From contig NZ_MAYU01000022.1 of the NCBI RefSeq assembly GCF_001685025.1, positions 310,001 through 374,000 on the forward strand: 64,000 bases of DNA, written 5' to 3'. The stretch is from Bacillus sp. FJAT-27225. GTDB taxonomy: Bacteria; Bacillota; Bacilli; Bacillales; Cytobacillaceae. The position numbers were made by a program, and so were the translations under genes. Positions 43,911 through 51,554 of the stretch are shown here, one piece after another (position 1 is the first letter of the stretch; each line of letters begins with the position of its first letter). The notes under the pieces were generated by a model, which searched no databases, was not told where the DNA came from, and saw only the letters and a program-made list of their open reading frames with translations.

Positions 43911-44130
43911 GTGGACATTTCTCTGATCCCCGACACCCGATTTATCCACGAAAGCCTGGTTGGTGGACATTTCCGCGACCTCAGAACTCGAATTGTCCAC
44001 GAAACCCTTGTTGGTGGACATTTCCGCGACCTCGGACACCCGAATTGCCACGAAACCTTATTTGGTGGACATTTCCGCGACCTCGGACACCCGAATTGTT
44101 CACGAAACCAATATGCCGGATATTTCCGAT
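43911..44130. repeat. Array B: four to five tandem 51/52-bp palindromic repeats
   Basis: Copies begin with GTGGACATTT at 43911, 43963, 44014 and 44065 (spacing 52, 51, 51), with a degenerate fifth at about 44116. The unit has GTGGACA and TGTCCAC as inverted arms around CGCGACCTCGGACACCCGA, then CGAAACC and TTATTTG. Because 51 bases equal 17 codons, open frames run through the array on both strands, but they merely reflect repetition. Copy 1 contains GATTTATCCACGAAAG in the same register as GATTTATCCAGTAAAC of array A. Confidence 0.93.
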
Positions 44131-44257
44131 CAACCTTTTGGTCTATTGGTTACATTTCGCATCGGTCCAGAGCCCGAAACGTTACCAATAAGTTTAAGTT
44201 AACCATTCACACTAAAATTTTCGCATTTCCCCTTTCCTCCGTTCCCACAAGCCTATT

Positions 44258-44312
44258 TGGTGGGCATTATACTGGATTGTCCACGAACCTGGTTGGTTGA
44301 CATTTCATATCC
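44258..44312. repeat. Isolated degenerate copy of the array B unit
   Basis: CCTATTTGGTGGGCATTATA followed by CTGGATTGTCCACGAACC and TGGTTGGTTGACATTTC keeps the arms and tail of the array B unit. About 130 bases of unrelated AT-rich sequence separate it from the main array. Confidence 0.7.
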
Positions 44313-44436
44313 AACTTGCCACCCCTCCAAACTTTCATACTTTGCCCATTTTCCCCTCACCCATCGCCCACTTTTTCATATCCTGTAGTACATCTCGCCC
44401 AAATTGGGCGCGGTCTACGAAAGGAGGATTCGTTAT

Positions 44437-45834
44437 ATGCTTGTGGAGCTCACGGCACTCCATTGGATATATGTTGTGTTTATCGGACTTATTATTGGTT
44501 TTATGGTTATGAGGCGTGATACGACGCTTGTTTGTATCGCGGGTATTTTCCTCATTGCCCTGACTGCGACCGGGAGTTTAAGCGGCTCAATCAGCAGTAT
44601 TTTCAACAGCTTTATTTATGCCATTACCGAGCTCCTGTCGACCATCCTGATTATTTCCATCATTGTCGGGATGAGCAAAACGTTGACGACAACGGGAATT
44701 AACGATGTCATGATTTCCCCTTTTACAAAACTTATCCGAAATCCTACACTCGCTTATTGGACAATCGGAATTCTGATGATGCTGATATCCTGGTTCTTCT
44801 GGCCATCGCCTGCTGTCGCACTCCTCGGTGCCGTCCTGCTTCCGGTAGCACTTCGGGCGGGATTGCCCGCTTTGGGCGTTGCGATGGCAATGAACTTGTT
44901 CGGTCACGGAATTGCCCTCTCCGGGGACTTTGTCATTCAGGCTGCGCCAAAGCTGACAGGAGATGCTGCAGGACTTTCAGCCGGCGAAGTCATCAGCGCC
45001 AGCATCCCGCTCGTTTTTGTAATGGGTGCTGTTACAACCATTGCTGCCTTTTATTTCTTAAAACGTGATATGCGGCTTGGCAAAGTAACCCATAAAACCG
45101 GTTTGACCGGCGGTAAAGAAGAAGCAACAAAAGCGGATCAAACACTGATGTCCCTTGGCAAAAGGAAATTCTTTGCCCTTCTTATCCCTCTCTTATTCGC
45201 GTTGGATGTAGCAGCCATGTATATCCTGAACCTTCAGGGTGGCGATGCAACCGCACTTCTAGGCGGAACTTCCGTCTTAATCCTTCTTGCCATCACCCTT
45301 ACAGCACACAAAGGCAAAGGACTTGAAAAAACGACACAGTATCTGATTGATGGTTTCGTATTCGGCTTTAAAGTTTTTGGCCCTGTTATCCCGATTGCCG
45401 CCTTCTTCTATCTTGGTGACTCCGGGTTTGGAAAAATCATCGGCGACTTCCTCCCAAAGGCATCCCAGGGCATTGTCAACGACCTTGGTGTTGCGCTCGC
45501 TGGAGTTGTACCGCTCACTAAAGAAGTTGCCGCCGTCACTCTGACCGCAGTCGGTGCAATCACAGGTCTTGATGGTTCAGGCTTCTCTGGCATCTCTCTT
45601 GCCGGCTCGGTTGCCGGGCTGTTCGCAGTGGCCATCGGCAAGGGAGCAGCCACCCTGACTGCCCTTGGCCAAATCGCCGCCATCTGGGTCGGAGGCGGAA
45701 CACTTGTCCCGTGGGCACTTATTCCAGCCGCTGCGATATGCAACATCGACCCGTTCGAACTTGCCAGAAGAAATATTCTGCCTGTAGCAATTGGCCTTGT
45801 TGTTACAACGATTGTTGCTATGTTTCTTATTTAA
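44437..45834 (+). CDS. Putative polytopic membrane transporter (possibly YhfA-like)
   Basis: A 465-residue protein with about eleven hydrophobic segments. Family membership is not certain: the plan (PSPAVALLGAVLLPVALRAG, FGHGIALSGDFVIQAAPKLT, and late in the protein GLDGSGFSGISLAGSVAGLF) resembles ion-transporter superfamily carriers for anions. B. subtilis has yhfA, a transporter of similar length, between ecsC and yhgC, and this gene occupies that place. The start at 44437 follows AAAGGAGG at 9 bases; the frame opens 11 codons earlier. Substrate unknown. It converges on the PAP2 gene with a 4-base overlap of stops. Confidence 0.75.
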   Translation: MLVELTALHWIYVVFIGLIIGFMVMRRDTTLVCIAGIFLIALTATGSLSGSISSIFNSFIYAITELLSTILIISIIVGMSKTLTTTGINDVMISPFTKLIRNPTLAYWTIGILMMLISWFFWPSPAVALLGAVLLPVALRAGLPALGVAMAMNLFGHGIALSGDFVIQAAPKLTGDAAGLSAGEVISASIPLVFVMGAVTTIAAFYFLKRDMRLGKVTHKTGLTGGKEEATKADQTLMSLGKRKFFALLIPLLFALDVAAMYILNLQGGDATALLGGTSVLILLAITLTAHKGKGLEKTTQYLIDGFVFGFKVFGPVIPIAAFFYLGDSGFGKIIGDFLPKASQGIVNDLGVALAGVVPLTKEVAAVTLTAVGAITGLDGSGFSGISLAGSVAGLFAVAIGKGAATLTALGQIAAIWVGGGTLVPWALIPAAAICNIDPFELARRNILPVAIGLVVTTIVAMFLI

Positions 45835-46541
45835 AAAGCAAAAAACAGCCATCCGGCTGTTTTTTGCTGTCTACGCTCATTTTTTTCCATTACATATCTA
45901 CGCCCGTTTTTAGCCAAGGGATACTTTCTCCTAATAAACTCATATACAAACAGCCAACTCACCGCCCAAATAAATCCGAAAGCATACCCACCAAGAACAT
46001 CGGTCGGATAATGGACATTCAGAATAACCCTGCTTGCACCAATCAGGAGAATAAGAATCACACAAACTGTTGCAATTAGCTGTTTCTGTTTTGGTCGGCG
46101 ATATTCCTTCATCAGGAAGTACCCGACAAGCAAATAAAGAATTGAGCCGACCATCGCATGGCCACTCGGGAAGCTAAGGCTGTTCACCTCGACCAGGTGT
46201 TCAAGTGTTGGCCTTTCACGGCCGATGATCTCTTTCAGCAGCTTGTTTACCTCATTGCCGAGTGCAACGGCAAGTGCGAAAATTCCCATTGCAAAAAAAT
46301 CGCGCCTTTTAATCAATAGCCACCCAAGCATCAAGAGGGCTACCACACCTACCCCCCTTTTGTCTCCCAGTTCGGTAGTTGCCTTAAATATCGGATCCCA
46401 GGCCTCCGGCACGTAGGAGAGTAATCCAGCAAAGGCTTCATCAATGAGCAGCGGCCGGCCCTGCTTCACCCCAATCAGTAAAAAAGGAATTGCTAAGAGT
46501 GCAATAACAAGCAGATTATATAGCATGTTGCGTTTGGTCAT
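45831..46541 (-). CDS. PAP2-family membrane phosphatase
   Basis: A 236-residue lipid-phosphate phosphatase, likely acting on undecaprenyl or phosphatidylglycerol phosphates. The three PAP2 motifs are KEIIGRERP, the SFPSGHAMVGS block and SRVILNVHYPTDVLGG, with catalytic His residues present. Six hydrophobic segments are visible. The start at 46541 (MTKRNMLYN) has GAAGGAG upstream; the longer frame to 46589 overlaps ecsC. The last codons (KTAGWLFFAF) are encoded by a terminator hairpin. Confidence 0.9.
   Translation of the reverse strand: MTKRNMLYNLLVIALLAIPFLLIGVKQGRPLLIDEAFAGLLSYVPEAWDPIFKATTELGDKRGVGVVALLMLGWLLIKRRDFFAMGIFALAVALGNEVNKLLKEIIGRERPTLEHLVEVNSLSFPSGHAMVGSILYLLVGYFLMKEYRRPKQKQLIATVCVILILLIGASRVILNVHYPTDVLGGYAFGFIWAVSWLFVYEFIRRKYPLAKNGRRYVMEKNERRQQKTAGWLFFAF
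45838..45867. terminator. Shared terminator of the transporter and PAP2 genes
   Basis: GCAAAAAACAGCC-ATCC-GGCTGTTTTTTGC is a perfect 13-bp stem, symmetric in A/T runs so it works on both strands. It overlaps the 3' end of the PAP2 coding sequence. Confidence 0.9.
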
Positions 46542-46566
46542 CAATTTTCTCCTTCGAACAAGTAAG

Positions 46567-47301
46567 TTAAATTTCAGTTTGCCTTTCATTCATCAGCCTC
46601 AGACGGTATGCATTCATTGCGGTTGCTCCCAGATGGCCAAGCAATTTGTTATTGGCAACCGCTCCTACAACCGCCCCTATGCCAGGAACGAGTTGAAGCA
46701 TTTTTGCCAAATCAATGTAATCCCTGTACTCCTGCTGGAATTCCCGCCAGTCCATGTCCGCAACTGACTTCTTCGTTTCCTGCCACTTATCGATGATATC
46801 CAATGTTTCAAAGCGAGTCTCATCACTGGAAAATGCCAGCAGGAAAACATGCAGGATAAATAGCCTCTCTTCATATTCATCCGTATCGAAGCCATAAACT
46901 GAAGCAAGTTCAAAAAGGAACTTCATTTTTATCGTCAAAAGAAGCGGAAAATCAGCGAGGCCGAGCAAAAGGCCTCCCGCCCCGGTTCCGGCACCTTCAA
47001 TCATCGCCGTCTTCTGATATACATTCAGCCTCTTTTCCGCTTCCTCATCCATCGCTTGAAGAGACGGTCGCGGATAAGCCGGTTTTTTCGTCGTAAAGCC
47101 CGAGCCTGCAAGTGTTGCTTTTACCATTCCTTTAATAGCTTCTGTTAGCGCAGAATGGACCTTCTCGGGAATCATTCGATTCATTTTCGTCTGTGCTTTT
47201 TTTGAAAGCCGGTTAAGAAGGCCCGAACGGGAGGACAGCTTCCACTTCCACTCCTGCACTTCCCTATGCACCTTTTGTTCGTACGCATTCATTTTGCCCA
47301 C
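46567..47301 (-). CDS. ecsC: EcsC family protein
   Basis: A 244-residue protein of the EcsC family, third gene of the ecs locus. GAGTGAGGLLLGLADFPLLL, TIKMKFLFELASVYGFD and the C-terminal LVPGIGAVVGAVANNKLLGH then LGATAMNAYRLR are characteristic. Its function is unknown; no clear membrane-spanning topology beyond two glycine-rich hydrophobic stretches. It is separated from ecsB by 100 bases including a hairpin. Confidence 0.88.
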   Translation of the reverse strand: MGKMNAYEQKVHREVQEWKWKLSSRSGLLNRLSKKAQTKMNRMIPEKVHSALTEAIKGMVKATLAGSGFTTKKPAYPRPSLQAMDEEAEKRLNVYQKTAMIEGAGTGAGGLLLGLADFPLLLTIKMKFLFELASVYGFDTDEYEERLFILHVFLLAFSSDETRFETLDIIDKWQETKKSVADMDWREFQQEYRDYIDLAKMLQLVPGIGAVVGAVANNKLLGHLGATAMNAYRLRLMNERQTEI

Positions 47302-47365
47302 ACCTTTTTTAAATTTAGTACGTATGTTACGGAGCGAACAGCTCTACGGTTTCAAAAAATAACGT

Positions 47366-47397
47366 AAAAAGGAAAAGCGCCAAAATGACGCTTCCTT
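47366..47397 (-). terminator. Weak terminator after ecsB
   Basis: AAGCG-CCAAAATGA-CGCTT with flanking AAGG/CCTT pairing, followed on the minus strand by TTTTTACG. Confidence 0.6.
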
Positions 47398-47401
47398 AAT
47401 C

Positions 47402-48613
47402 TCACTTTTTCAGTTTCCTTCCACTATAAAAGCGCACAAATGCATACGAGAAAATCGTGCCTGCGACGAGCGAACCAAACCCGGTTATGTACGCGCCTGA
47501 AATAAATATCGCAACCGAAAAGGCTATTGTTTGAATCCCAAGAACCACACCAAGCAAAAGCTGGAATGCCGCTAACCTGGTTGTTGGGCGGATAGGATAT
47601 AATTCTCCCCAAAAATTATTCTGATGATGTGAGGCTAGGGGCATAAGTTGAAAGCCGGTTAAATAAAGGAATAAAAGCGCGAGAAAAATTTGCGCAGGCC
47701 CATATGGAATGAACCATATGCCAAGGATGCCAATGGCTGTCAGCCTTACCGTAAGCTCCAGGTAATCACCGGAGCGCAAATAGGTCCTTGACAATAAATA
47801 AAGTTGAGCATGCTCCTGCCCATACTTGATTCTGGCTAGCAGGAAATCCAGCCAGGCACGCCTCTTGACGCTTTCCTTTATTGCCGGGACATCGGTAAAC
47901 ATATTGGCAAGCCTGTAAAAGGCATTCATCCTTCTTTCTTCCCCAGCAATCAACGCCTCCCACTTCAATCCTCTCTGCCTTGCAGCAGACAGGAAATACC
48001 CAAGATAAGAAAGCATCAACCCGGCAACCGGGAATAGGAATAGCCACCCATTCCAGATAAACAAAAGGTAAGCAAACGTGACATTTATAAAAAACCTGAC
48101 GATTCGGTCCATCGGCAGCTTTGGAGTGTCTCCCTGGAAGGATGCTTTCCACTCGGCTGCAATGTTCCATGCCTTTGCCGCAAGCAAAATCATTAAAAAC
48201 GGCAGGAACATCCCAAAGCCTACATTGCCTGTCCTTGCCAGAAGGGGCATGAAAACAGCCAACAAAAGCAGTAAAACATATGCATGCAGCACACCGCTCA
48301 CAATTGCAGACCGCAAAAAGTAGCCTTTAAGCTTGTCTTCGACCGGAATAAGAAACACTTTATCAGGTTCCTTCAGGAAATTGTATACCGGGCTGACTGT
48401 CAAAAAGAATCCGAATACGACTGCCATAATCCATTCAGAAGGGAAGCCTTGATCCAGTGTCTTTAGCCACTCTTGATAATAATACGCTGCAGTGCCAACC
48501 AAAAACAGGAGCACAATGACGAGATGACCATTGAATATATATTTCAGGTACCGGCTTAAGTCCTTCATGCGCTGGCCGGCCCGTTCTTTCCAAAGCTTAT
48601 TGCCGTCAAACAT
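47402..48613 (-). CDS. ecsB: EcsB, ABC transporter membrane subunit
   Basis: A 403-residue permease of the Ecs ABC system, which in B. subtilis affects secretion, competence, sporulation and regulated membrane proteolysis. About eight to ten hydrophobic segments are visible (for example LVIVLLFLVGTAAYYY, LHAYVLLLLLAVFMPLLA). The cytosolic RRMNAFYRLANMFTDVPAIK motif is typical of EcsB. Its start overlaps the ecsA end by 8 bases. Confidence 0.92.
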   Translation of the reverse strand: MFDGNKLWKERAGQRMKDLSRYLKYIFNGHLVIVLLFLVGTAAYYYQEWLKTLDQGFPSEWIMAVVFGFFLTVSPVYNFLKEPDKVFLIPVEDKLKGYFLRSAIVSGVLHAYVLLLLLAVFMPLLARTGNVGFGMFLPFLMILLAAKAWNIAAEWKASFQGDTPKLPMDRIVRFFINVTFAYLLFIWNGWLFLFPVAGLMLSYLGYFLSAARQRGLKWEALIAGEERRMNAFYRLANMFTDVPAIKESVKRRAWLDFLLARIKYGQEHAQLYLLSRTYLRSGDYLELTVRLTAIGILGIWFIPYGPAQIFLALLFLYLTGFQLMPLASHHQNNFWGELYPIRPTTRLAAFQLLLGVVLGIQTIAFSVAIFISGAYITGFGSLVAGTIFSYAFVRFYSGRKLKK

Positions 48614-49346
48614 GGCTTTCTTCCTTTGTCAGCTGGATATAAATATCATCCAGAGTTGCACCCGGCATTGAAAATTCGGATCTTAAGTCTTCAAGAGTCC
48701 CTTTTGCCCGTATTTTTCCTTCATGCAGGATTACAAAACGGTCGCAGTATCGCTCAGCGGTAGCAAGTATATGGGTTGACATCAAGATGCCCGCCCCATC
48801 CTCTTTCATTTTTCGCATTAAGTCCAGCAAGGATTGAATCCCAAGCGGATCAAGGCCGACAAATGGTTCATCGACAATATAAAGCGATGGCTGGACCAGG
48901 AATGCACACATAATCATTGCCTTTTGCTTCATCCCCTTTGAAAAATGGGCCGGGAACCATTTGAGGCGTTTTTCCATCCTGAATTCTTTTAATAAAGCTG
49001 GCATTCTTTCCTTGTACTGGCTCCGTTCAAGCCCGTAGGCCATGGCAGTCAATTCAAGATGCTCTTCAAGGGTCAATTCCTCATACAGGATCGGCGTTTC
49101 AGGAATGAATGTAAATTGCCGTCTATATGCTTCTTTTCCTTCAAGAAAAGACTTGCCGTTTATCCTGATTTCACCCGAATGCGGCTCCATAAGGCCGATG
49201 ACATGCTTAATGGTTGTGCTTTTGCCAGCCCCATTCAAGCCGATCAGGCCAACCAGTTCACCTGAGTTTAGTTCAAACGATACATCCTTTAAAACAGGAT
49301 TCCTTGTGTATCCACCAGTTAAATGTTGAATTGATAATAACGTCAT
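48606..49346 (-). CDS. ecsA: EcsA, ABC transporter ATP-binding subunit
   Basis: A 246-residue ATPase. Walker A is GLNGAGKSTTIKH (about residues 37-49), the signature loop is HFSKGMKQKAMIM, Walker B is LYIVDEPFVGLDPLG and the switch His lies in STHILATAE. It energises EcsB. Divergent from hit across a 1-kb gene-free region. B. subtilis has hit and ecsA divergent as well, but much closer, by memory. Confidence 0.95.
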   Translation of the reverse strand: MTLLSIQHLTGGYTRNPVLKDVSFELNSGELVGLIGLNGAGKSTTIKHVIGLMEPHSGEIRINGKSFLEGKEAYRRQFTFIPETPILYEELTLEEHLELTAMAYGLERSQYKERMPALLKEFRMEKRLKWFPAHFSKGMKQKAMIMCAFLVQPSLYIVDEPFVGLDPLGIQSLLDLMRKMKEDGAGILMSTHILATAERYCDRFVILHEGKIRAKGTLEDLRSEFSMPGATLDDIYIQLTKEESHV

Positions 49347-49562
49347 GGCAAAACGCCCTTCCTAAACTTAATCCATTATAGTTGATAACCTGAAAATCGG
49401 GGATAATTCCCACAAACGAACGTATCTTTATTTTAGCAAAAATTGCCCCTGCTTTGCGAATGTTGAGACAGAAGCCGTCCATAGTGGCAACTCATTCCAA
49501 TCATACTTTTTCCGCAGGCGGGGATTCTAATCTATGAAGGGGAACCAACAGCTATTGTGAAG

Positions 49563-49845
49563 AGGGGTGTCTGTCAAAGACAGTTTCCATTCAATAAAAG
49601 CTGCTTCTCATCACGTTCTACATGAGGGGATGGTTGTCTTGCACAGGCCTTTAGTCTAGCGAGCACCGGACTGCTTGACTTGCAAGCAGCATTTCACAAA
49701 AAATGAGGTGTTTACCAAAGAACCATCAGACTGATTTATATGTTGTCACACAACTATAAATGTTTGGAGATGGTTAGCTTGGACAAAGTAAAGGAAAGCC
49801 TGGACATTTCATTTCAATGAAAATGAGGTGTTTGTCAAAGAAACT
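49563..49845. repeat. Degenerate direct repeats in the ecsA-hit gap
   Basis: GAGGTGTTTGTCAAAGAAAC-like words occur at about 49563 (GAGGGGTGTCTGTCAAAGAC), 49705 (GAGGTGTTTACCAAAGAACC) and 49825 (GAGGTGTTTGTCAAAGAAAC). The second and third are preceded by CATTTCA-AAAAT. Between them GATGGTTGTCTTGCACAGGC (49629) matches GATGGTTAGCTTGGACAAAG (49769). The units are roughly 120-140 bases. No protein frame explains them. Confidence 0.6.
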
Positions 49846-49883
49846 TCCTGAATGAACGCACACAGAAGATTTCCCCTTCAACT

Positions 49884-49914
49884 GGGCGGGAACCAATGGG
49901 TTCCTGCCCTTTTA
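49884..49914 (+). terminator. Orphan plus-strand terminator
   Basis: GGGC-G-GGAACC-AAT-GGGTTCC-T-GCCC followed by TTTTAG. No plus-strand gene lies upstream within 500 bases, so it may end a non-coding transcript from the repeat region. The remainder of 49347-50157 shows nothing further that I can name. Confidence 0.6.
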
Positions 49915-50157
49915 GCTGTTAAGGGGCGGAGCTCCGCATCTATATATGATTATAAATGCGGTTTTAAGAAACTTTTTATTTGGTGATTAAACCTTTTTCC
50001 CTCGCTACTCTCCACCACCTTTTTTAAATTACCTTTATCACTGTTTTGCACCTCTTCCCCCCGGCGTTATCAACCGCCTTTTTAATTTGGTGGACTTCGC
50101 ATTAGACTACCAAAAGTTCTAAATATATTTGAACGAAGAAATAATTTCCTCAATTAC

Positions 50158-50287
50158 ATGTGAGCGGAAGGCGCGAAGACTCCTGTGGGAGAGAAGGGAC
50201 AGTGGGAGACCCCACAGGCGCTAAAAGCGCCGAGGAGGCTCCCCGCCCGCCCACGGAAAGCGAAGCGCCTGGAGCGGAAATGGCAAA
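50158..50287. repeat. Dispersed palindromic element (GGAGCGGAAA type)
   Basis: The element runs from TGAGCGGAAGGCGCGAAGAC to AAGCGCCTGGAGCGGAAAT. Arms visible are GGCGC/GCGCC at the edges, CCTGTGGG/CCCACAGG, GGCGCT-AAA-AGCGCC and GGAGG-CTCC. The order ACTCCTGTGGGAG, GGGACAG, GAGACCCCACAGGCGC, GCCGAGGAGGCTC, CGCCCGCCC, GGAAAGCGAAGCGCCTGGAG matches a very common Bacillaceae intergenic repeat as I remember it. Confidence 0.8.
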
Positions 50288-50330
50288 TTCCATTTGGGTG
50301 TTTAGAACCCTCCGCCTTTTCAATTGATTT

Positions 50331-50361
50331 ATTTCTCTCCCGAGAGAAATTATGCTAAAAT
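50331..50361 (+). promoter_or_regulatory. hit promoter with overlapping palindrome
   Basis: An extended -10 element TGCTAAAAT (50353-50361) is preceded by a perfect inverted repeat ATTTCTCTC-CC-GAGAGAAAT (50331-50350) that covers the -35 region and spacer. Such placement suggests a repressor operator. Confidence 0.55.
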
Positions 50362-50392
50362 GCAGGCAAAACCGATGAAAGGCTGTGAGACG

Positions 50393-50818
50393 ATGGACAA
50401 TTGTATTTTTTGCAAGATCGTAAAAGGGGAAATTCCTTCTGCCAAGGTATATGAGGACGAGCATGTTCTCGCATTTCTTGATATAAGCCAGGTCACCAAG
50501 GGGCATACACTCGTCATTCCAAAGGTACATAAAGAAAACATTTTCGAACTTACACCTGAAATCGCTGCGAATTTATACAGCAAAGTGCCGGCTATTGCCA
50601 ATGCATTAAAAGACGAGTTCTCCCCGGTTGGACTCAATACGTTAAACAACAACGGAGCGGAGGCCTACCAATCCGTATTTCACTTCCACCTTCATCTCAT
50701 TCCCCGTTACGGGAAGGATGATGATTTTGGACTTAAGTGGGGCAACAATCAGGCAGACTATACAGGTGAGCAACTAGCTGAAATAGCAAATGCGATTGGA
50801 AGGCACCTTAAGGGGTAG
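50393..50818 (+). CDS. hit: Hit, HIT-family nucleotide-binding protein
   Basis: A 141-residue histidine-triad hydrolase or transferase acting on nucleotide conjugates such as AMP-amidates. The triad motif is FHFHLHLIPR near residue 98-107. The zinc-type N-terminus MDNCIFCKIVKGEIPS and HTLVIPKVHKENIFEL are typical. The start at 50393 follows AAAGG. The gene is divergent from ecsA, separated by the repeat-rich gap, and is followed by trpP. Confidence 0.93.
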   Translation: MDNCIFCKIVKGEIPSAKVYEDEHVLAFLDISQVTKGHTLVIPKVHKENIFELTPEIAANLYSKVPAIANALKDEFSPVGLNTLNNNGAEAYQSVFHFHLHLIPRYGKDDDFGLKWGNNQADYTGEQLAEIANAIGRHLKG

Positions 50819-50868
50819 CCGTCCACGAAATAATCTGAAAATTCATCTTCCCATTCTTTCAGGGAATG

Positions 50869-50877
50869 TGATATAAT
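50869..50877 (+). promoter_or_regulatory. Extended -10 promoter of trpP
   Basis: TGATATAAT (TGN plus perfect TATAAT) lies about 86 bases upstream of the start codon; the -35 region (TCCCAT) is poor, which fits an extended -10 promoter. Confidence 0.5.
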
Positions 50878-50932
50878 GACAACAAGTTTTTCGCTGCAGG
50901 CATTGAGCGCACTGCAGGAGGAACCAAAATTT

Positions 50933-50960
50933 TAGCTTAGATAAGCTGAGGAGAGATGAG
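50933..50960 (+). promoter_or_regulatory. TRAP (MtrB) binding site overlapping the trpP ribosome site
   Basis: Triplets TAG, TAG, AAG, GAG, GAG, GAG start at 50933, 50938, 50943, 50948, 50953 and 50958, an exact 5-base period. TRAP binds NAG triplets spaced by 2-3 bases. The site covers the Shine-Dalgarno GAGGAG and reaches the TTG start codon, so tryptophan-loaded TRAP would block translation, as known for trpP of B. subtilis. Confidence 0.85.
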
Positions 50961-50962
50961 AA

Positions 50963-51505
50963 TTGAATACAAAAAATCTTGTTGCACTATCTTTATTGAT
51001 GGGGATCGGTGTTGTCCTTCATTCAATCATTCCCGGAATTGGGAACGGAATGAAGCCAGATATGATGCTGACCATGATGTTCCTTGGGATATTGTTGTTT
51101 CCTGACAAAAAGAATGTTTTGCTTGTCGGACTCGTTACAGGCATTTTATCGGGGTTGACTACCAGTTTCCCTGCAGGCCTGTTCCCAAATATCATCGATA
51201 AGTTTGTGACTGCATTCGTATTTTACTTGATGTTCCTTGGATTGAAGAAGTACGGCAAAACTGTTGCTGGCGCAGGCGCTTTGACTGCTGTTGGCACATT
51301 GGTTTCAGGGACTGTGTTCCTAGCTTCAGCTGTTATAATCGCCGGCTTGCCTGGCGAAGCTACATTCATGGCTTTGTTCGTTGGGATTGTGTTGCCGACA
51401 ATTGCTTTGAATACGATTATTATGGTTGTCGTCTACCCAATTGTTCAAACAATATTGAAGCGGACCAGCTTTGCAGCCCGTCCTGCCATTCAGGAACAGA
51501 AATAA
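50963..51505 (+). CDS. trpP: TrpP, tryptophan transporter
   Basis: A 180-residue membrane protein with five to six hydrophobic segments. The sequence follows TrpP (YhaG) of Bacillus: NLVALSLLMGIGVVLHSIIP, NGMKPDMMLTMMFLGILLFP, LTTSFPAGLFPNIIDKFVTA. It imports tryptophan. TTG start. Gene position after hit agrees with B. subtilis, except that serC is absent between them. Regulation by TRAP is predicted from the leader. Confidence 0.93.
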   Translation: MNTKNLVALSLLMGIGVVLHSIIPGIGNGMKPDMMLTMMFLGILLFPDKKNVLLVGLVTGILSGLTTSFPAGLFPNIIDKFVTAFVFYLMFLGLKKYGKTVAGAGALTAVGTLVSGTVFLASAVIIAGLPGEATFMALFVGIVLPTIALNTIIMVVVYPIVQTILKRTSFAARPAIQEQK

Positions 51506-51515
51506 CAAATTGATA

Positions 51516-51547
51516 GAACCCGCGAAAGCTTCGCGGGTTCTTTTTTT
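51516..51547 (+). terminator. Terminator of trpP
   Basis: AGAACCCGCGAA-AGC-TTCGCGGGTTCT, perfect 12-bp stem followed by TTTTTT. Confidence 0.95.
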
Positions 51548-51554
51548 AACACGA

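Noticed and set aside
43960-44202. Open frames through array B (plus strand LVDISATSDTRI repeats; minus strand SEVAEMSTN repeats)
   Set aside because: A 51-base unit equals 17 codons, so frames stay open on both strands by periodicity alone. No ribosome site, and the copies decay without regard to codons.
49347-50157. Decayed protein gene in the ecsA-hit gap
   Set aside because: Frames on both strands were looked at for known motifs; none was recognisable, so only repeats and a terminator are reported.
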